This document shows positions 45,989 to 53,369 of a DNA stretch of 64,000 nucleotides, one piece after another (the first letter of the stretch is position 1; the number at the start of each line of letters is the position of its first letter). The notes beneath the pieces are model-generated. The model saw nothing but the letters and a program-made list of their open reading frames with translations. It was not told the DNA's origin and made no database searches. This stretch comes from Polaromonas sp. SP1. Lineage in GTDB: Bacteria > Pseudomonadota > Gammaproteobacteria > Burkholderiales > Burkholderiaceae_C. The translations under genes and the position numbers were made by a program. Location of the stretch: assembly GCF_003711205.1 (NCBI RefSeq), contig NZ_CP031013.1, positions 3,638,501-3,702,500 of the forward strand. The letters are read 5' to 3'.

Positions 45989-46558
45989 ATGAAAAAACCG
46001 CTTTCTGCCATGGGCCTGTCTGCCGCCTTGTCTGCCGCCGTGTCCGTCGCCCTTGCAGGCGCCCTGTTGGCCACAGGTTTCGCCGCTCCCGCCGCCGAGG
46101 CGGCAAGCCGTCACGTGGTTCGCGCCAATGCCGCCGGCGGCACCACCGCGACCAAAGCCGTTGTCCGCCAGGGCCATGACGGCGGCATCCGCGCCCGGGG
46201 CCGGGCCACCGCCACCGACGGCCAGGGCAATGCGCGCACCGTCAGCGGCGCATCGACCACAGGCCCCAACGGCGCCACCGCCGTGCGCAGCGGCGAAGCC
46301 AGCCGCCATGCCGACGGCTCTGCAGAACGCAGCGGCAGCTTTGCCGCCAGCGGCGCCAAAGGCAGCGTCGAGAGCAGCGGCAGCCGCAGCAAAAACGCCG
46401 ACGGCAGCGTCACGGCCACCCGCAACGCCAGCGCCACCAACACAGCGACCGGCAACAGCGTACAAAGCACCGCTTCTTACAACCAGGCCACTGGCGTCAC
46501 CCGCAGCACGACCTGCTACGACGCCGGCGGTGTGGTCATGAACTGCCCGGCGCGCTAG
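45989..46558 (+). CDS. Secreted Gly/Ser/Thr-rich low-complexity protein
   Basis: The protein has 189 residues with CCAGGAG before its ATG. A signal peptide (SAALSAAVSVALAGALLA) is cleaved near residue 35. The mature part is made of imperfect short blocks rich in Gly, Ser, Thr and Ala (RATATDGQGNARTVSGA, GEASRHADGSAERSGSF, RSKNADGSVTATRNAS), suggesting a repetitive beta structure. A final pair of cysteines (TTCYDAGGVVMNCPAR) may form a disulfide. Function unknown. It is on the plus strand and starts 290 bases from the response regulator, in the opposite direction. Confidence 0.65.
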   Translation: MKKPLSAMGLSAALSAAVSVALAGALLATGFAAPAAEAASRHVVRANAAGGTTATKAVVRQGHDGGIRARGRATATDGQGNARTVSGASTTGPNGATAVRSGEASRHADGSAERSGSFAASGAKGSVESSGSRSKNADGSVTATRNASATNTATGNSVQSTASYNQATGVTRSTTCYDAGGVVMNCPAR

Positions 46559-46643
46559 ACGGCGTCCCTTCATTTGCCCTCTCTTTTCCTTTAGTCGTTC
46601 ACTCACTCAATCTTTCTTTCACCCAACCAAACCGGAGCACCTT

Positions 46644-46940
46644 ATGACCTTCTCTTCATCTTCCCTTCGCACGCCTTTCATTCTTGGCGCCCTCGTACTG
46701 GCGACCACGGCACAAGCCCAGGCGGCTAATCCGGCCCGGCTGGAGAAAGCCCGCAGCGAGTTGCAAAAGCGTTTTGAGGCCGCGGATGCCAACAAAGACG
46801 GCAAGCTGACGCGTGAAGAGGCGCAGGCCAAAATGCCGCGCGTTTACAAAAACTATGACGCCATCGATGCCAGCCGCAGCGGCGCCATTTCTCTGGCCGA
46901 CATCGAAGCCTTTATGGTGTCGAAGAAAGGCTCACGCTAA
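46644..46940 (+). CDS. Secreted EF-hand protein
   Basis: The protein has 98 residues with a signal peptide (LGALVLATTAQAQAA). A canonical EF-hand loop DANKDGKLTREE lies near residue 47. A second loop, DASRSGAISLAD near residue 76, keeps the first Asp and the central Gly but lacks a late Glu. It should bind one calcium ion in the periplasm or outside. Such small EF-hand proteins occur in many Burkholderiales; their partners are mostly unknown. Confidence 0.8.
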   Translation: MTFSSSSLRTPFILGALVLATTAQAQAANPARLEKARSELQKRFEAADANKDGKLTREEAQAKMPRVYKNYDAIDASRSGAISLADIEAFMVSKKGSR

Positions 46941-47019
46941 CCAGCCGGCGGGCCGTTGTCCTGATTCATTCACCGCGGGCGGCCACACGGTCTGCCCCGC
47001 GCAACACCTGGAGTCATCC

Positions 47020-47937
47020 ATGTCCCTTTCCCTCCAAAACCGAACCGCAGGCCCGCCGGCCCTGGCGCTGCTGCTGGCTGCAGTCTTGCACGCCGGGCCC
47101 GCGCCTGCCCAGCAAGACAGCGGCCTGGCGCGTAAAGCCGCCAAGGCCACCGTGCCGGCCGGGGTGCAGCAAATCCCCGATATCGCCTACGGCGACGATC
47201 CGCGCCAGCGCATGGATGTCTACCTGCCGGCCGCCGCGACGCACACGGCGAACGCGCCCGTCATCGTCATGGTGCACGGCGGCGCGTGGATGCTGGGCCA
47301 CAAGGCAATGGCCCATGTGGTCGACAACAAGGCCGCTTACTGGGTACGGGAAAAGGGCTACGTGTTTGTCTCGGTGAACTACCGCCTCTGGCCGCAGGCG
47401 GACCCGTTGGCGCAAGCGCATGACGTGGCCGCGGCGCTGGCCAGGGCGCAGTCGCTGGCGCCCTCCTGGGGAGGCGACCCGGCAAAAGTGATCCTCATGG
47501 GGCACTCAGCCGGCGCCCACCTGGTGGCACTGCTCGGCGCCTCACCCGCGCTGGCACGCGATGCAGGCGCCAGGCCCTGGCTCGGCACTGTCGCGCTCGA
47601 CAGCGCCGCGCTGGACCTGGAGCGCATCATGAACGCCCGCCACATGCGCTTTTACGACCGCGTATTCGGCGCCGACCCGGCCTATTGGCGCAGCGTGTCG
47701 CCCGGCAGCGTGCTGGCACCTGACGCCACGCCCATGCTGCTGGTGTGCTCCACGCAAAGGCCGGACGATCCGTGCGCGCAGGCACGGGATTTTGCCGCGC
47801 AGATGGCGGCCCGACACACACGCGCCATCGTGTTGCCGCAGGATCTCACGCACGAGCAGGTCAACGCCGCGCTGGGACTGCCAGGCCCTTACACCCAGGC
47901 TGTGCAGCGCTTTATGTCAGAAGTGGGGGCCCTGTAG
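47020..47937 (+). CDS. Secreted alpha/beta hydrolase, esterase/lipase type
   Basis: The protein has 305 residues with a signal peptide ending near HAGPAPAQ at residue 28. VIVMVHGGAWMLGHKA near residue 80 carries the HGGxW oxyanion motif of the hormone-sensitive-lipase-like group, VILMGHSAGAHLVALLG near residue 156 the nucleophile elbow, and LTHEQVNAALG near residue 280 the candidate catalytic His. It likely hydrolyses esters in the periplasm. It is preceded by two secreted-protein genes, but a shared role is speculative. A 47-bp repeat follows its stop. Confidence 0.8.
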   Translation: MSLSLQNRTAGPPALALLLAAVLHAGPAPAQQDSGLARKAAKATVPAGVQQIPDIAYGDDPRQRMDVYLPAAATHTANAPVIVMVHGGAWMLGHKAMAHVVDNKAAYWVREKGYVFVSVNYRLWPQADPLAQAHDVAAALARAQSLAPSWGGDPAKVILMGHSAGAHLVALLGASPALARDAGARPWLGTVALDSAALDLERIMNARHMRFYDRVFGADPAYWRSVSPGSVLAPDATPMLLVCSTQRPDDPCAQARDFAAQMAARHTRAIVLPQDLTHEQVNAALGLPGPYTQAVQRFMSEVGAL

Positions 47938-47956
47938 AAAATCTGAATCAAATGAG

Positions 47957-48003
47957 GCTCCAGCCCAATAACCACCTTGGTGTGTAGCTATCAAATGAAT
48001 AGC
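47957..48003 (+). repeat. 47-bp dispersed repeat, copy 6
   Basis: Begins GCTCCAGCCCAATAACCACC and ends GCTATCAAATGAATAGC, 47 bases. It lies 21 bases before the 3' end of the depolymerase-like gene, between convergent genes. Confidence 0.85.
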
Positions 48004-48024
48004 GCCACAGGAAACCTGCCGGGA

Positions 48025-49239
48025 TCAGGCTTGCGGCAAAGCGGGAATACGGCGGTGGTAGCTGAAGAAGGTCCACATCATCAGCGTGGCGTCGGGGCCC
48101 TGCGGCTCGCTGAATTTCACGCTGCCGTCGCCGCCGCTCCAGGCGTGGCCCAGCGCGTTGACGTCGCACTTCACCAGCTGCGGCTTGCGGCCCGCGTACC
48201 AGGTGGAGGTCTGGTAGGCGTGGCGCGGCTTGCGGCCGCCGCGGCGCTCGGGGTAGCGGCGCAGCGCCGGCCCTTCGCGTGATGCGCTTTGCGCCAGCAC
48301 CGGGCCGTTGATGATTTCAAACTGCTCGGCCAGTTGGTCGGCATTGACCCGCCGCACCACGCTGTCGCTGTCGCCATGGATCAGGATCGCCGGCATGCCG
48401 GGAAACTGCGCCTGGGCGCCGGTAAATTCACGCGCCGCCGCACCATACGACGAGGCCGAGCCGTGCTGCATCGCGCGGTAGGCGCTGAAGGGTGAATGGG
48501 TGGTGCCGAACACCGGCGCCGAATGCATGCCCACGGCGGCAAACAAACCCGGGTGACGCAGCGCCACGATGGCCGCCAGCGCGGCGCCGGCCGACAGGCC
48601 CGCCACGTAGGTGCGAGTGGTGTCCAGGCCGTGCTTTTGCTGCACCTGCGCGACCATCGCGGCGATCACGGCGATGTCGCCCTCGCCCTTTTGCGTGGCG
48701 CGCTTGTACCAGTGCCAGCAGCGGTGTGCGTCGGCCGTGCTGGATTGCTGCGGGTACAGCACCGCAAAGCCCTTGCGCTCGGCCAGCTGGTTCATGCGGC
48801 TGCCGGCGGCAAAGTCGGCGGCCGACTGCTCGCAGCCGTGCAGCATCACGACCAGCGGGCGTGGCGCTGCTGGCGTGGCAGCGGTCGTGATGGGATCGGG
48901 CACACCGGCAGGCAGGTAGAGCCAGTACAGCATGCGCCGCGTATCCGACAGCGGGCCGTCGCCGGGCAAGGTAAACCAGGCTTTGCGCCAGGTGCCGGGC
49001 AAACCGGCGGCGGCGCGCGCCTGAGCGGCCGTGGGGCGGCGCGTTTTCTGCGCGGTGTTGGCCGGCGTACCGGGCGTGGCCGCCAGCAGCTTGAGCGTCT
49101 TCAGCGTGGGCCTGCGCGGCTTTTTGGCCAGCGCAACCTTGGGCAGCATGCTTTCAAACAGCCGCATACCCTGCGCCTGCTGGGCCTTGCTCACGCGGCG
49201 CATGCTTTTCAGCCAGAGGCTGCTCAGGCTTTTGGCCAT
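48025..49239 (-). CDS. PHB depolymerase-family esterase
   Basis: The protein has 404 residues. RPLVVMLHGCEQSAADFAAGSRMN near residue 128 is the HGC oxyanion motif of Esterase_PHB, followed by LYPQQSSTADAHRCWHWYKRATQ. YVAGLSAGAALAAIVALRHP near residue 213 has the nucleophile Ser, and LGHAWSGGDGS near residue 365 the catalytic His. The N-terminal 90 residues are basic (KKPRRPTLKTLKLLA) without a clear signal peptide. It may attack polyhydroxyalkanoate or its oligomers, or other esters such as feruloyl esters. A PhaR-like palindrome upstream supports a link with PHB granules. Confidence 0.8.
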   Translation of the reverse strand: MAKSLSSLWLKSMRRVSKAQQAQGMRLFESMLPKVALAKKPRRPTLKTLKLLAATPGTPANTAQKTRRPTAAQARAAAGLPGTWRKAWFTLPGDGPLSDTRRMLYWLYLPAGVPDPITTAATPAAPRPLVVMLHGCEQSAADFAAGSRMNQLAERKGFAVLYPQQSSTADAHRCWHWYKRATQKGEGDIAVIAAMVAQVQQKHGLDTTRTYVAGLSAGAALAAIVALRHPGLFAAVGMHSAPVFGTTHSPFSAYRAMQHGSASSYGAAAREFTGAQAQFPGMPAILIHGDSDSVVRRVNADQLAEQFEIINGPVLAQSASREGPALRRYPERRGGRKPRHAYQTSTWYAGRKPQLVKCDVNALGHAWSGGDGSVKFSEPQGPDATLMMWTFFSYHRRIPALPQA

Positions 49240-49322
49240 GGCTGAAGGGGGCGGTAGAGGTGTGGCGTCATGAAAAGAGAGGGCAATGCTTTAGCCCTCA
49301 ATCGATAAGCATACGTTTATTC

Positions 49323-49337
49323 TGCTGCATTGCAGCA
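49323..49337. promoter_or_regulatory. PhaR-like palindrome upstream of the PHB depolymerase gene
   Basis: TGCTGCATTGCAGCA is a perfect 7+1+7 palindrome containing CTGC-N3-GCAG, the kind of TGC-rich site reported for the PHB regulator PhaR. It lies 84 bases upstream of the depolymerase start. On the minus strand TTGCTG then 19 bases and TATGCT could be a promoter overlapping it. Confidence 0.5.
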
Positions 49338-49523
49338 AAATATCTATCAGCCAAGGTGCCGCGTGCTCGTACGCCGGCTTGAATCCGGTGTTTTTCGTCA
49401 CAAAATCAAGGCTTGGATTGCGTGTAAAGGCGAAAATCAGGCCTTGGCATCCGAATCACCCTGTTTTGGTGCCCCCGCCTACCTTCCCGTTTACTGCCTT
49501 CCCGTTCTGCCGTCTCCTTGCCC

Positions 49524-50471
49524 ATGCCCCAATTCCTCACCGCCGCCCTTTACCAGTTTGTTGAGCTGCCCGACTTTGCCGCGCTGCAGGCGTCGCTGCT
49601 CGCGCAGTGCGAGGCCCACGGCGTCAAGGGCACGCTGCTGCTGGCCGCCGAAGGCATCAACGGCACCATCGCCGGGCCCGAGGCCGGCGTGCGCGCCGTG
49701 CTGGCGTACCTGCGCAGCGATGCGCGCCTGGCAAAACTTGAGCACAAGGAAGCCTGGGCCGACGCCATGCCCTTCTACCGGATGAAGGTGCGCCTCAAAC
49801 GCGAGATCGTCACCATGGGCGTGCCCGAGGTGCACCCCGCGCTGATGGCCGGCGAATACGTCAAGCCCGAAGACTGGAACCAGCTCATCCAGGAGCCCGG
49901 CGTGGTGCTGGTCGACACGCGCAATGATTACGAGGTCTCCATCGGCACCTTTGAAGGTGCGATCAACCCGCACACCAGCAGCTTTTCAGAGCTGCCGGGC
50001 TGGGTCGAGCGCGAGATGGCAGAGGGCGGCAAACTTGCGCCGCAGAACGGCAAAAAACCCAAGGTAGCGATGTTCTGCACCGGCGGCATCCGCTGCGAGA
50101 AATCCACCGCGCTGCTGCGCTCCAAAGGTTTTGACGAGGTCTACCACCTGCAGGGCGGCATCCTCAAATACCTGGAGACCGTGCCCGAGGCGCACAGCAT
50201 CTGGGAAGGCGAATGTTTTGTGTTTGACGAGCGCGTTTCCGTCGGCCACGGGCTCAAGCCCGGCGACTTCACGCTGTGCAGATCGTGCCGAGACCCGCTC
50301 AGCGAAGCCGACCGCCAGTCGCCGCTGTATGAGCTGGGCGTGAGCTGCCCGCACTGCCACAGCAGCACCACCGAAGAACAGAAAGCCGGCTACCGCGAGC
50401 GCCAGCGCCAGGTCGAGCTGGCCGAAAAGCGGCAAGCCGCGCACATCGGCGTGCGCCAGCCCGGCGCTTGA
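49524..50471 (+). CDS. trhO: TrhO, tRNA uridine-34 hydroxylase (rhodanese family)
   Basis: The protein has 315 residues. An N-terminal acylphosphatase-like domain holds [19 protein letters not shown] near residue 36, and the rhodanese domain has [19 protein letters not shown] near residue 131 with active Cys in [16 protein letters not shown] near residue 180. The C-terminus has two Cys pairs (CRSC, CPHC) typical of the family. TrhO (YceA) hydroxylates U34 of some tRNAs using oxygen. The ATG at 49524 is chosen over a TTG two codons earlier. Confidence 0.92.
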   Translation: MPQFLTAALYQFVELPDFAALQASLLAQCEAHGVKGTLLLAAEGINGTIAGPEAGVRAVLAYLRSDARLAKLEHKEAWADAMPFYRMKVRLKREIVTMGVPEVHPALMAGEYVKPEDWNQLIQEPGVVLVDTRNDYEVSIGTFEGAINPHTSSFSELPGWVEREMAEGGKLAPQNGKKPKVAMFCTGGIRCEKSTALLRSKGFDEVYHLQGGILKYLETVPEAHSIWEGECFVFDERVSVGHGLKPGDFTLCRSCRDPLSEADRQSPLYELGVSCPHCHSSTTEEQKAGYRERQRQVELAEKRQAAHIGVRQPGA

Positions 50472-50482
50472 GTCTTGAATTC

Positions 50483-51136
50483 ATGAGTGGCGCCCTGCCC
50501 GTCCTGTATTCGTTTCGCCGCTGCCCGTATGCGATGCGCGCCCGGCTGGCCCTGGCCGTTAGCGGTGCCAGGGTCGAACACCGCGAAATCACGCTGAAAA
50601 ACAAGCCCGCCGAAATGCTGGCCGCCTCGCCCAAAGGCACGGTGCCCGTGCTGGTGCTGCCGGGCGGTGACGTCATCGAAGAGAGCCTGGACGTGATGCT
50701 GTGGGCGCTGCGGCGCAATGACCCTGAGCAGTGGCTCACGCCCGCGCAAGGTTCTATCGACGACATGCTCGCGCTCGTCGCCGGCAATGACGGCGCCTTC
50801 AAGCGCAGCCTGGACCGCTACAAGTACCCGAATCGCTATGCCGAAGAATCCGCCGGTGATGCGAACGCCTTTGCACAGCAGCAGCGCGCCCTGGGCGCGG
50901 CATGGCTGCACAAACTCGACGGCATGTTGGAAGGCGGCTGGCTGTTCGGTGCGCGCGCCAGCCTGGCCGACATGGCGTTGCTACCCTTTGTGCGCCAGTT
51001 CGTGCATACCGATCCCGCCTGGTTTGCCGCACAACCCTGGCCCAGGCTGCAGGCTTGGCTGGCGCAGTTTGAGGCGAGTGCACTGTATACGGGTGTCATG
51101 GAAAAGCACGCGCCGTGGCAGGCCAGCGTGGTTTGA
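50483..51136 (+). CDS. Glutathione S-transferase family protein
   Basis: The protein has 217 residues. It starts VLYSFRRCPYAMRARLALAVSG, a thioredoxin-fold opening with a possible catalytic Cys, and has SPKGTVPVLVL near residue 49 (cis-Pro). Helical C-terminal domain follows with FGARASLADMALLPFVRQF near residue 153. The ATG at 50483 is chosen; a TTG at 50468 overlapping the trhO stop is an alternative. It may reduce or conjugate a small electrophile; substrate unknown. Confidence 0.85.
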   Translation: MSGALPVLYSFRRCPYAMRARLALAVSGARVEHREITLKNKPAEMLAASPKGTVPVLVLPGGDVIEESLDVMLWALRRNDPEQWLTPAQGSIDDMLALVAGNDGAFKRSLDRYKYPNRYAEESAGDANAFAQQQRALGAAWLHKLDGMLEGGWLFGARASLADMALLPFVRQFVHTDPAWFAAQPWPRLQAWLAQFEASALYTGVMEKHAPWQASVV

Positions 51137-51169
51137 ATTCAGAACGCCCTACTCACCCCGGAGACTTCC

Positions 51170-51592
51170 TTGAAGACATCACTACAACCAGGCCTGAAGT
51201 ACGTTCACCGCTTCATCGTCCCCGCCAGCAAAACCGTCCCCGCGCTCTATCCCGAGTCTGAAGAGTTCGTGGCCATGCCGGAAGTCTTTGCGACCGGCTA
51301 CCTGGTCGGCTTTCTCGAGTGGGCCTGCGTGATGGCGATCAAGCCGCACCTGGACTGGCCGGCCGAACAATCGGTCGGCACGCACATCAACGTGAGCCAT
51401 GCGGCCGCCACGCCGCCGGGCATGGAAGTGACGGCGACGGTGGAGCTGATTGAGGTGAATGGCAAGCGCCTGGTGTTTGCCGTGCAGGCGCATGATGGCG
51501 TTGACACCATCTCTGAAGGGCGGCATGAGCGCTTTGTGATCGACAAGGAGCGCTTTGAGGCGCGGGTCGGTTTGAAACGCTCTCAGCGCTGA
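51170..51592 (+). CDS. Thioesterase-like protein (fluoroacetyl-CoA thioesterase type)
   Basis: The protein has 140 residues from TTG with GGAG upstream. The hot-dog fold pattern is visible: FATGYLVGFLEWACVMAIKPHL near residue 40, VGTHINVSHAAATPPGMEVTATVELIEVNGKRLVFAVQAHD, and SEGRHERFVIDKERF near the end. His in SHAA and Glu in FLEW match the family active site. It probably hydrolyses a small acyl-CoA. Its 3' end overlaps the convergent Lrp gene by 10 bases. Confidence 0.8.
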   Translation: MKTSLQPGLKYVHRFIVPASKTVPALYPESEEFVAMPEVFATGYLVGFLEWACVMAIKPHLDWPAEQSVGTHINVSHAAATPPGMEVTATVELIEVNGKRLVFAVQAHDGVDTISEGRHERFVIDKERFEARVGLKRSQR

Positions 51593-52014
51593 AAGCGCGT
51601 CGACAACACCACCGAGGTGTGGGTGCGCTCCACCCCTTCCAGCAAACCAATGCCGTCGATCAAGGCATCCAGCCGCTCAATCGAGCCGGCCTGCACGATG
51701 GCGATCATGTCGAAAGTGCCGCTGATGGAGAGCAGCGAACGCACTTCGGGGATCTTGCGCAGCGCCGCTTCCACGGGGCCCGAAAGCTTGGGTCCGACGG
51801 TGAGCATCACATGCGCTGATACCTGCGACTGCTCATAAGCATCGCCAATGCGCGCGCCGTAACCGGTGATGACCTTGTCGCGCTCCAGCCGCGTGATGCG
51901 GGCCTGCACGGCCGTGCGCGAGAGCCCGACCTTGCGGGCCAGCAAGGCCATGGGGCAGCGGGCGTTTTCGCGCAGTTCACTGAGCAGGGTCTGGTCGATG
52001 GCGTCGAGTTGCAT
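51583..52014 (-). CDS. Lrp/AsnC-family transcription regulator
   Basis: The protein has 143 residues. The N-terminal HTH is clear: LDAIDQTLLSELRENARCPMALLARKVGLSRTAVQARITRLE. The C-terminal RAM effector domain has GPVEAALRKIPEVRSLLSISGTFDMIAIVQAGSIERLDALI. It is divergent from the saccharopine-dehydrogenase-like gene with an AT-rich spacer, the usual setup for Lrp control of an adjacent amino-acid gene. The ligand is probably an amino acid such as lysine, by context only. Confidence 0.92.
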   Translation of the reverse strand: MQLDAIDQTLLSELRENARCPMALLARKVGLSRTAVQARITRLERDKVITGYGARIGDAYEQSQVSAHVMLTVGPKLSGPVEAALRKIPEVRSLLSISGTFDMIAIVQAGSIERLDALIDGIGLLEGVERTHTSVVLSTRFQR

Positions 52015-52025
52015 GGAAGGCCCCC

Positions 52026-52041
52026 GAGAGAGAGAGAGAGA
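52026..52041. repeat. GA dinucleotide tract upstream of the Lrp gene
   Basis: About eight GA units just before the Lrp start on its leader side. It is a simple repeat that could vary in length; nothing shows that it does. Confidence 0.6.
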
Positions 52042-52187
52042 ACTTAGTTAAATCGCGCATTTTTATAGTTTATTTACCTAAATTATGGCGTTATTTTTAC
52101 TATTCTGATACTGGTAACCGCCTGCACAGGCTTTCACAATGAGTCATTCCCCCACATCGGGCCACACCCCTCAAGGAGACAGACATC

Positions 52188-53291
52188 ATGAAAAAGAAAA
52201 TCCTGGTCGCAGGCGCCGGCAAGATCGGCTCGGCCATCGCCGGGCTGCTGGCCGCCACGCCGGACTACATCGTGACGGTGGCAGACGCCTCGCCGCAGGC
52301 ACTGGCCGGCATTAAAACCGGCCCCAGCGTGCAACGCCTTACGCTCGACATCACCGACCCGATCGCCTTGCACGCCGCGTTGGCCGGGCATTACGCCGTG
52401 CTCAGCGCTGCGCCCTTTCACCTCACCACCCTGATTGCCGAAGCCGCGGTGGCCGAAGGCGTGCACTATCTCGACCTGACCGAAGACGTGGCCAGCACGC
52501 GCCGTGTCAAAGAGCTCGCCGCCACGGCGCGCACAGCACTGATCCCGCAGTGCGGCCTGGCGCCGGGTTTTGTCTCCATCGTCGCGGCCGATTTGTGCCG
52601 GCGTTTTGACAGCCTGCACAGCGTGCGCATGCGGGTGGGTGCGCTGCCGCAGTTCCCGTCGAACGCGCTGAACTACAACCTGACCTGGAGCACCGACGGC
52701 GTCATCAACGAGTATTGCGAGCCCTGCGAGGCGATTGTCGAAGGCGTGCTGCGCCAGGTGCCGCCGCTGGCCGAACATGAAGAGTTTTCTTTAGACGGCG
52801 TGACGTACGAGGCCTTCAACACCTCGGGCGGCCTGGGCACGCTGTGCGAAACCCTGCAGGGCAAGGTCACCCACCTCAACTACAAAACCATCCGCTACCC
52901 GGGCCACGCCGCCATCATGAAGGTGCTGCTGAACGACCTGCGCCTGCGCGAGCGCCGCCATGTGCTGAAAGACCTGCTGGAAAACGCCCTGCCGGTGACG
53001 CTGCAGGACGTGGTGATCGTGTTTGTCACCGTGAGCGGCCAGCGCGACGGCCGGCTGACGCAGGAAACCTATGCCCACAAGGTCTACAGCCAAGTGATGG
53101 GCGGCGTGTTGCGCAGCGCGATCCAGGTCACCACGGCGTCCGGCATTTGCGCGGTGCTGGACTTGCTGGCGGCCGGGCGTTTGCCGTCGCGGGGATTTGT
53201 GCGGCAAGAGGAAATCGGGCTGGGGGATTTCCTGGGCAACCGGTTTGGCAAGGCGTATGCGGAACACGCAGCTGAAAGGCTTGCGGCTTGA
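52188..53291 (+). CDS. Saccharopine dehydrogenase-family protein
   Basis: The protein has 367 residues. The NAD(P)-binding start KKKILVAGAGKIGSAIAGLLA, then HYAVLSAAPFHLTTLIAEAAV, GVHYLDLTEDV and ALIPQCGLAPGFVSIVA fit the saccharopine dehydrogenase superfamily, which includes lysine catabolic dehydrogenases and carboxynorspermidine synthase. The C-terminal domain holds TVSGQRDGRLTQETYAHKVYS. It is divergent from an Lrp-family gene, suggesting amino-acid, perhaps lysine, metabolism. The reaction is not fixed by the sequence. Confidence 0.85.
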   Translation: MKKKILVAGAGKIGSAIAGLLAATPDYIVTVADASPQALAGIKTGPSVQRLTLDITDPIALHAALAGHYAVLSAAPFHLTTLIAEAAVAEGVHYLDLTEDVASTRRVKELAATARTALIPQCGLAPGFVSIVAADLCRRFDSLHSVRMRVGALPQFPSNALNYNLTWSTDGVINEYCEPCEAIVEGVLRQVPPLAEHEEFSLDGVTYEAFNTSGGLGTLCETLQGKVTHLNYKTIRYPGHAAIMKVLLNDLRLRERRHVLKDLLENALPVTLQDVVIVFVTVSGQRDGRLTQETYAHKVYSQVMGGVLRSAIQVTTASGICAVLDLLAAGRLPSRGFVRQEEIGLGDFLGNRFGKAYAEHAAERLAA

Positions 53292-53309
53292 TTTTATGAA
53301 TGAAATCGG

Positions 53310-53356
53310 CCTCCAGCCCAATCACCGCCTGGGCTGATAGCTATTGAATTGATAGC
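53310..53356 (+). repeat. 47-bp dispersed repeat, copy 7
   Basis: Begins CCTCCAGCCCAATCACCGCC and ends with GCTATTGAATTGATAGC, 47 bases. It fills most of the 78-base space between convergent genes. Confidence 0.85.
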
Positions 53357-53369
53357 AAGCGAGGCTTCC

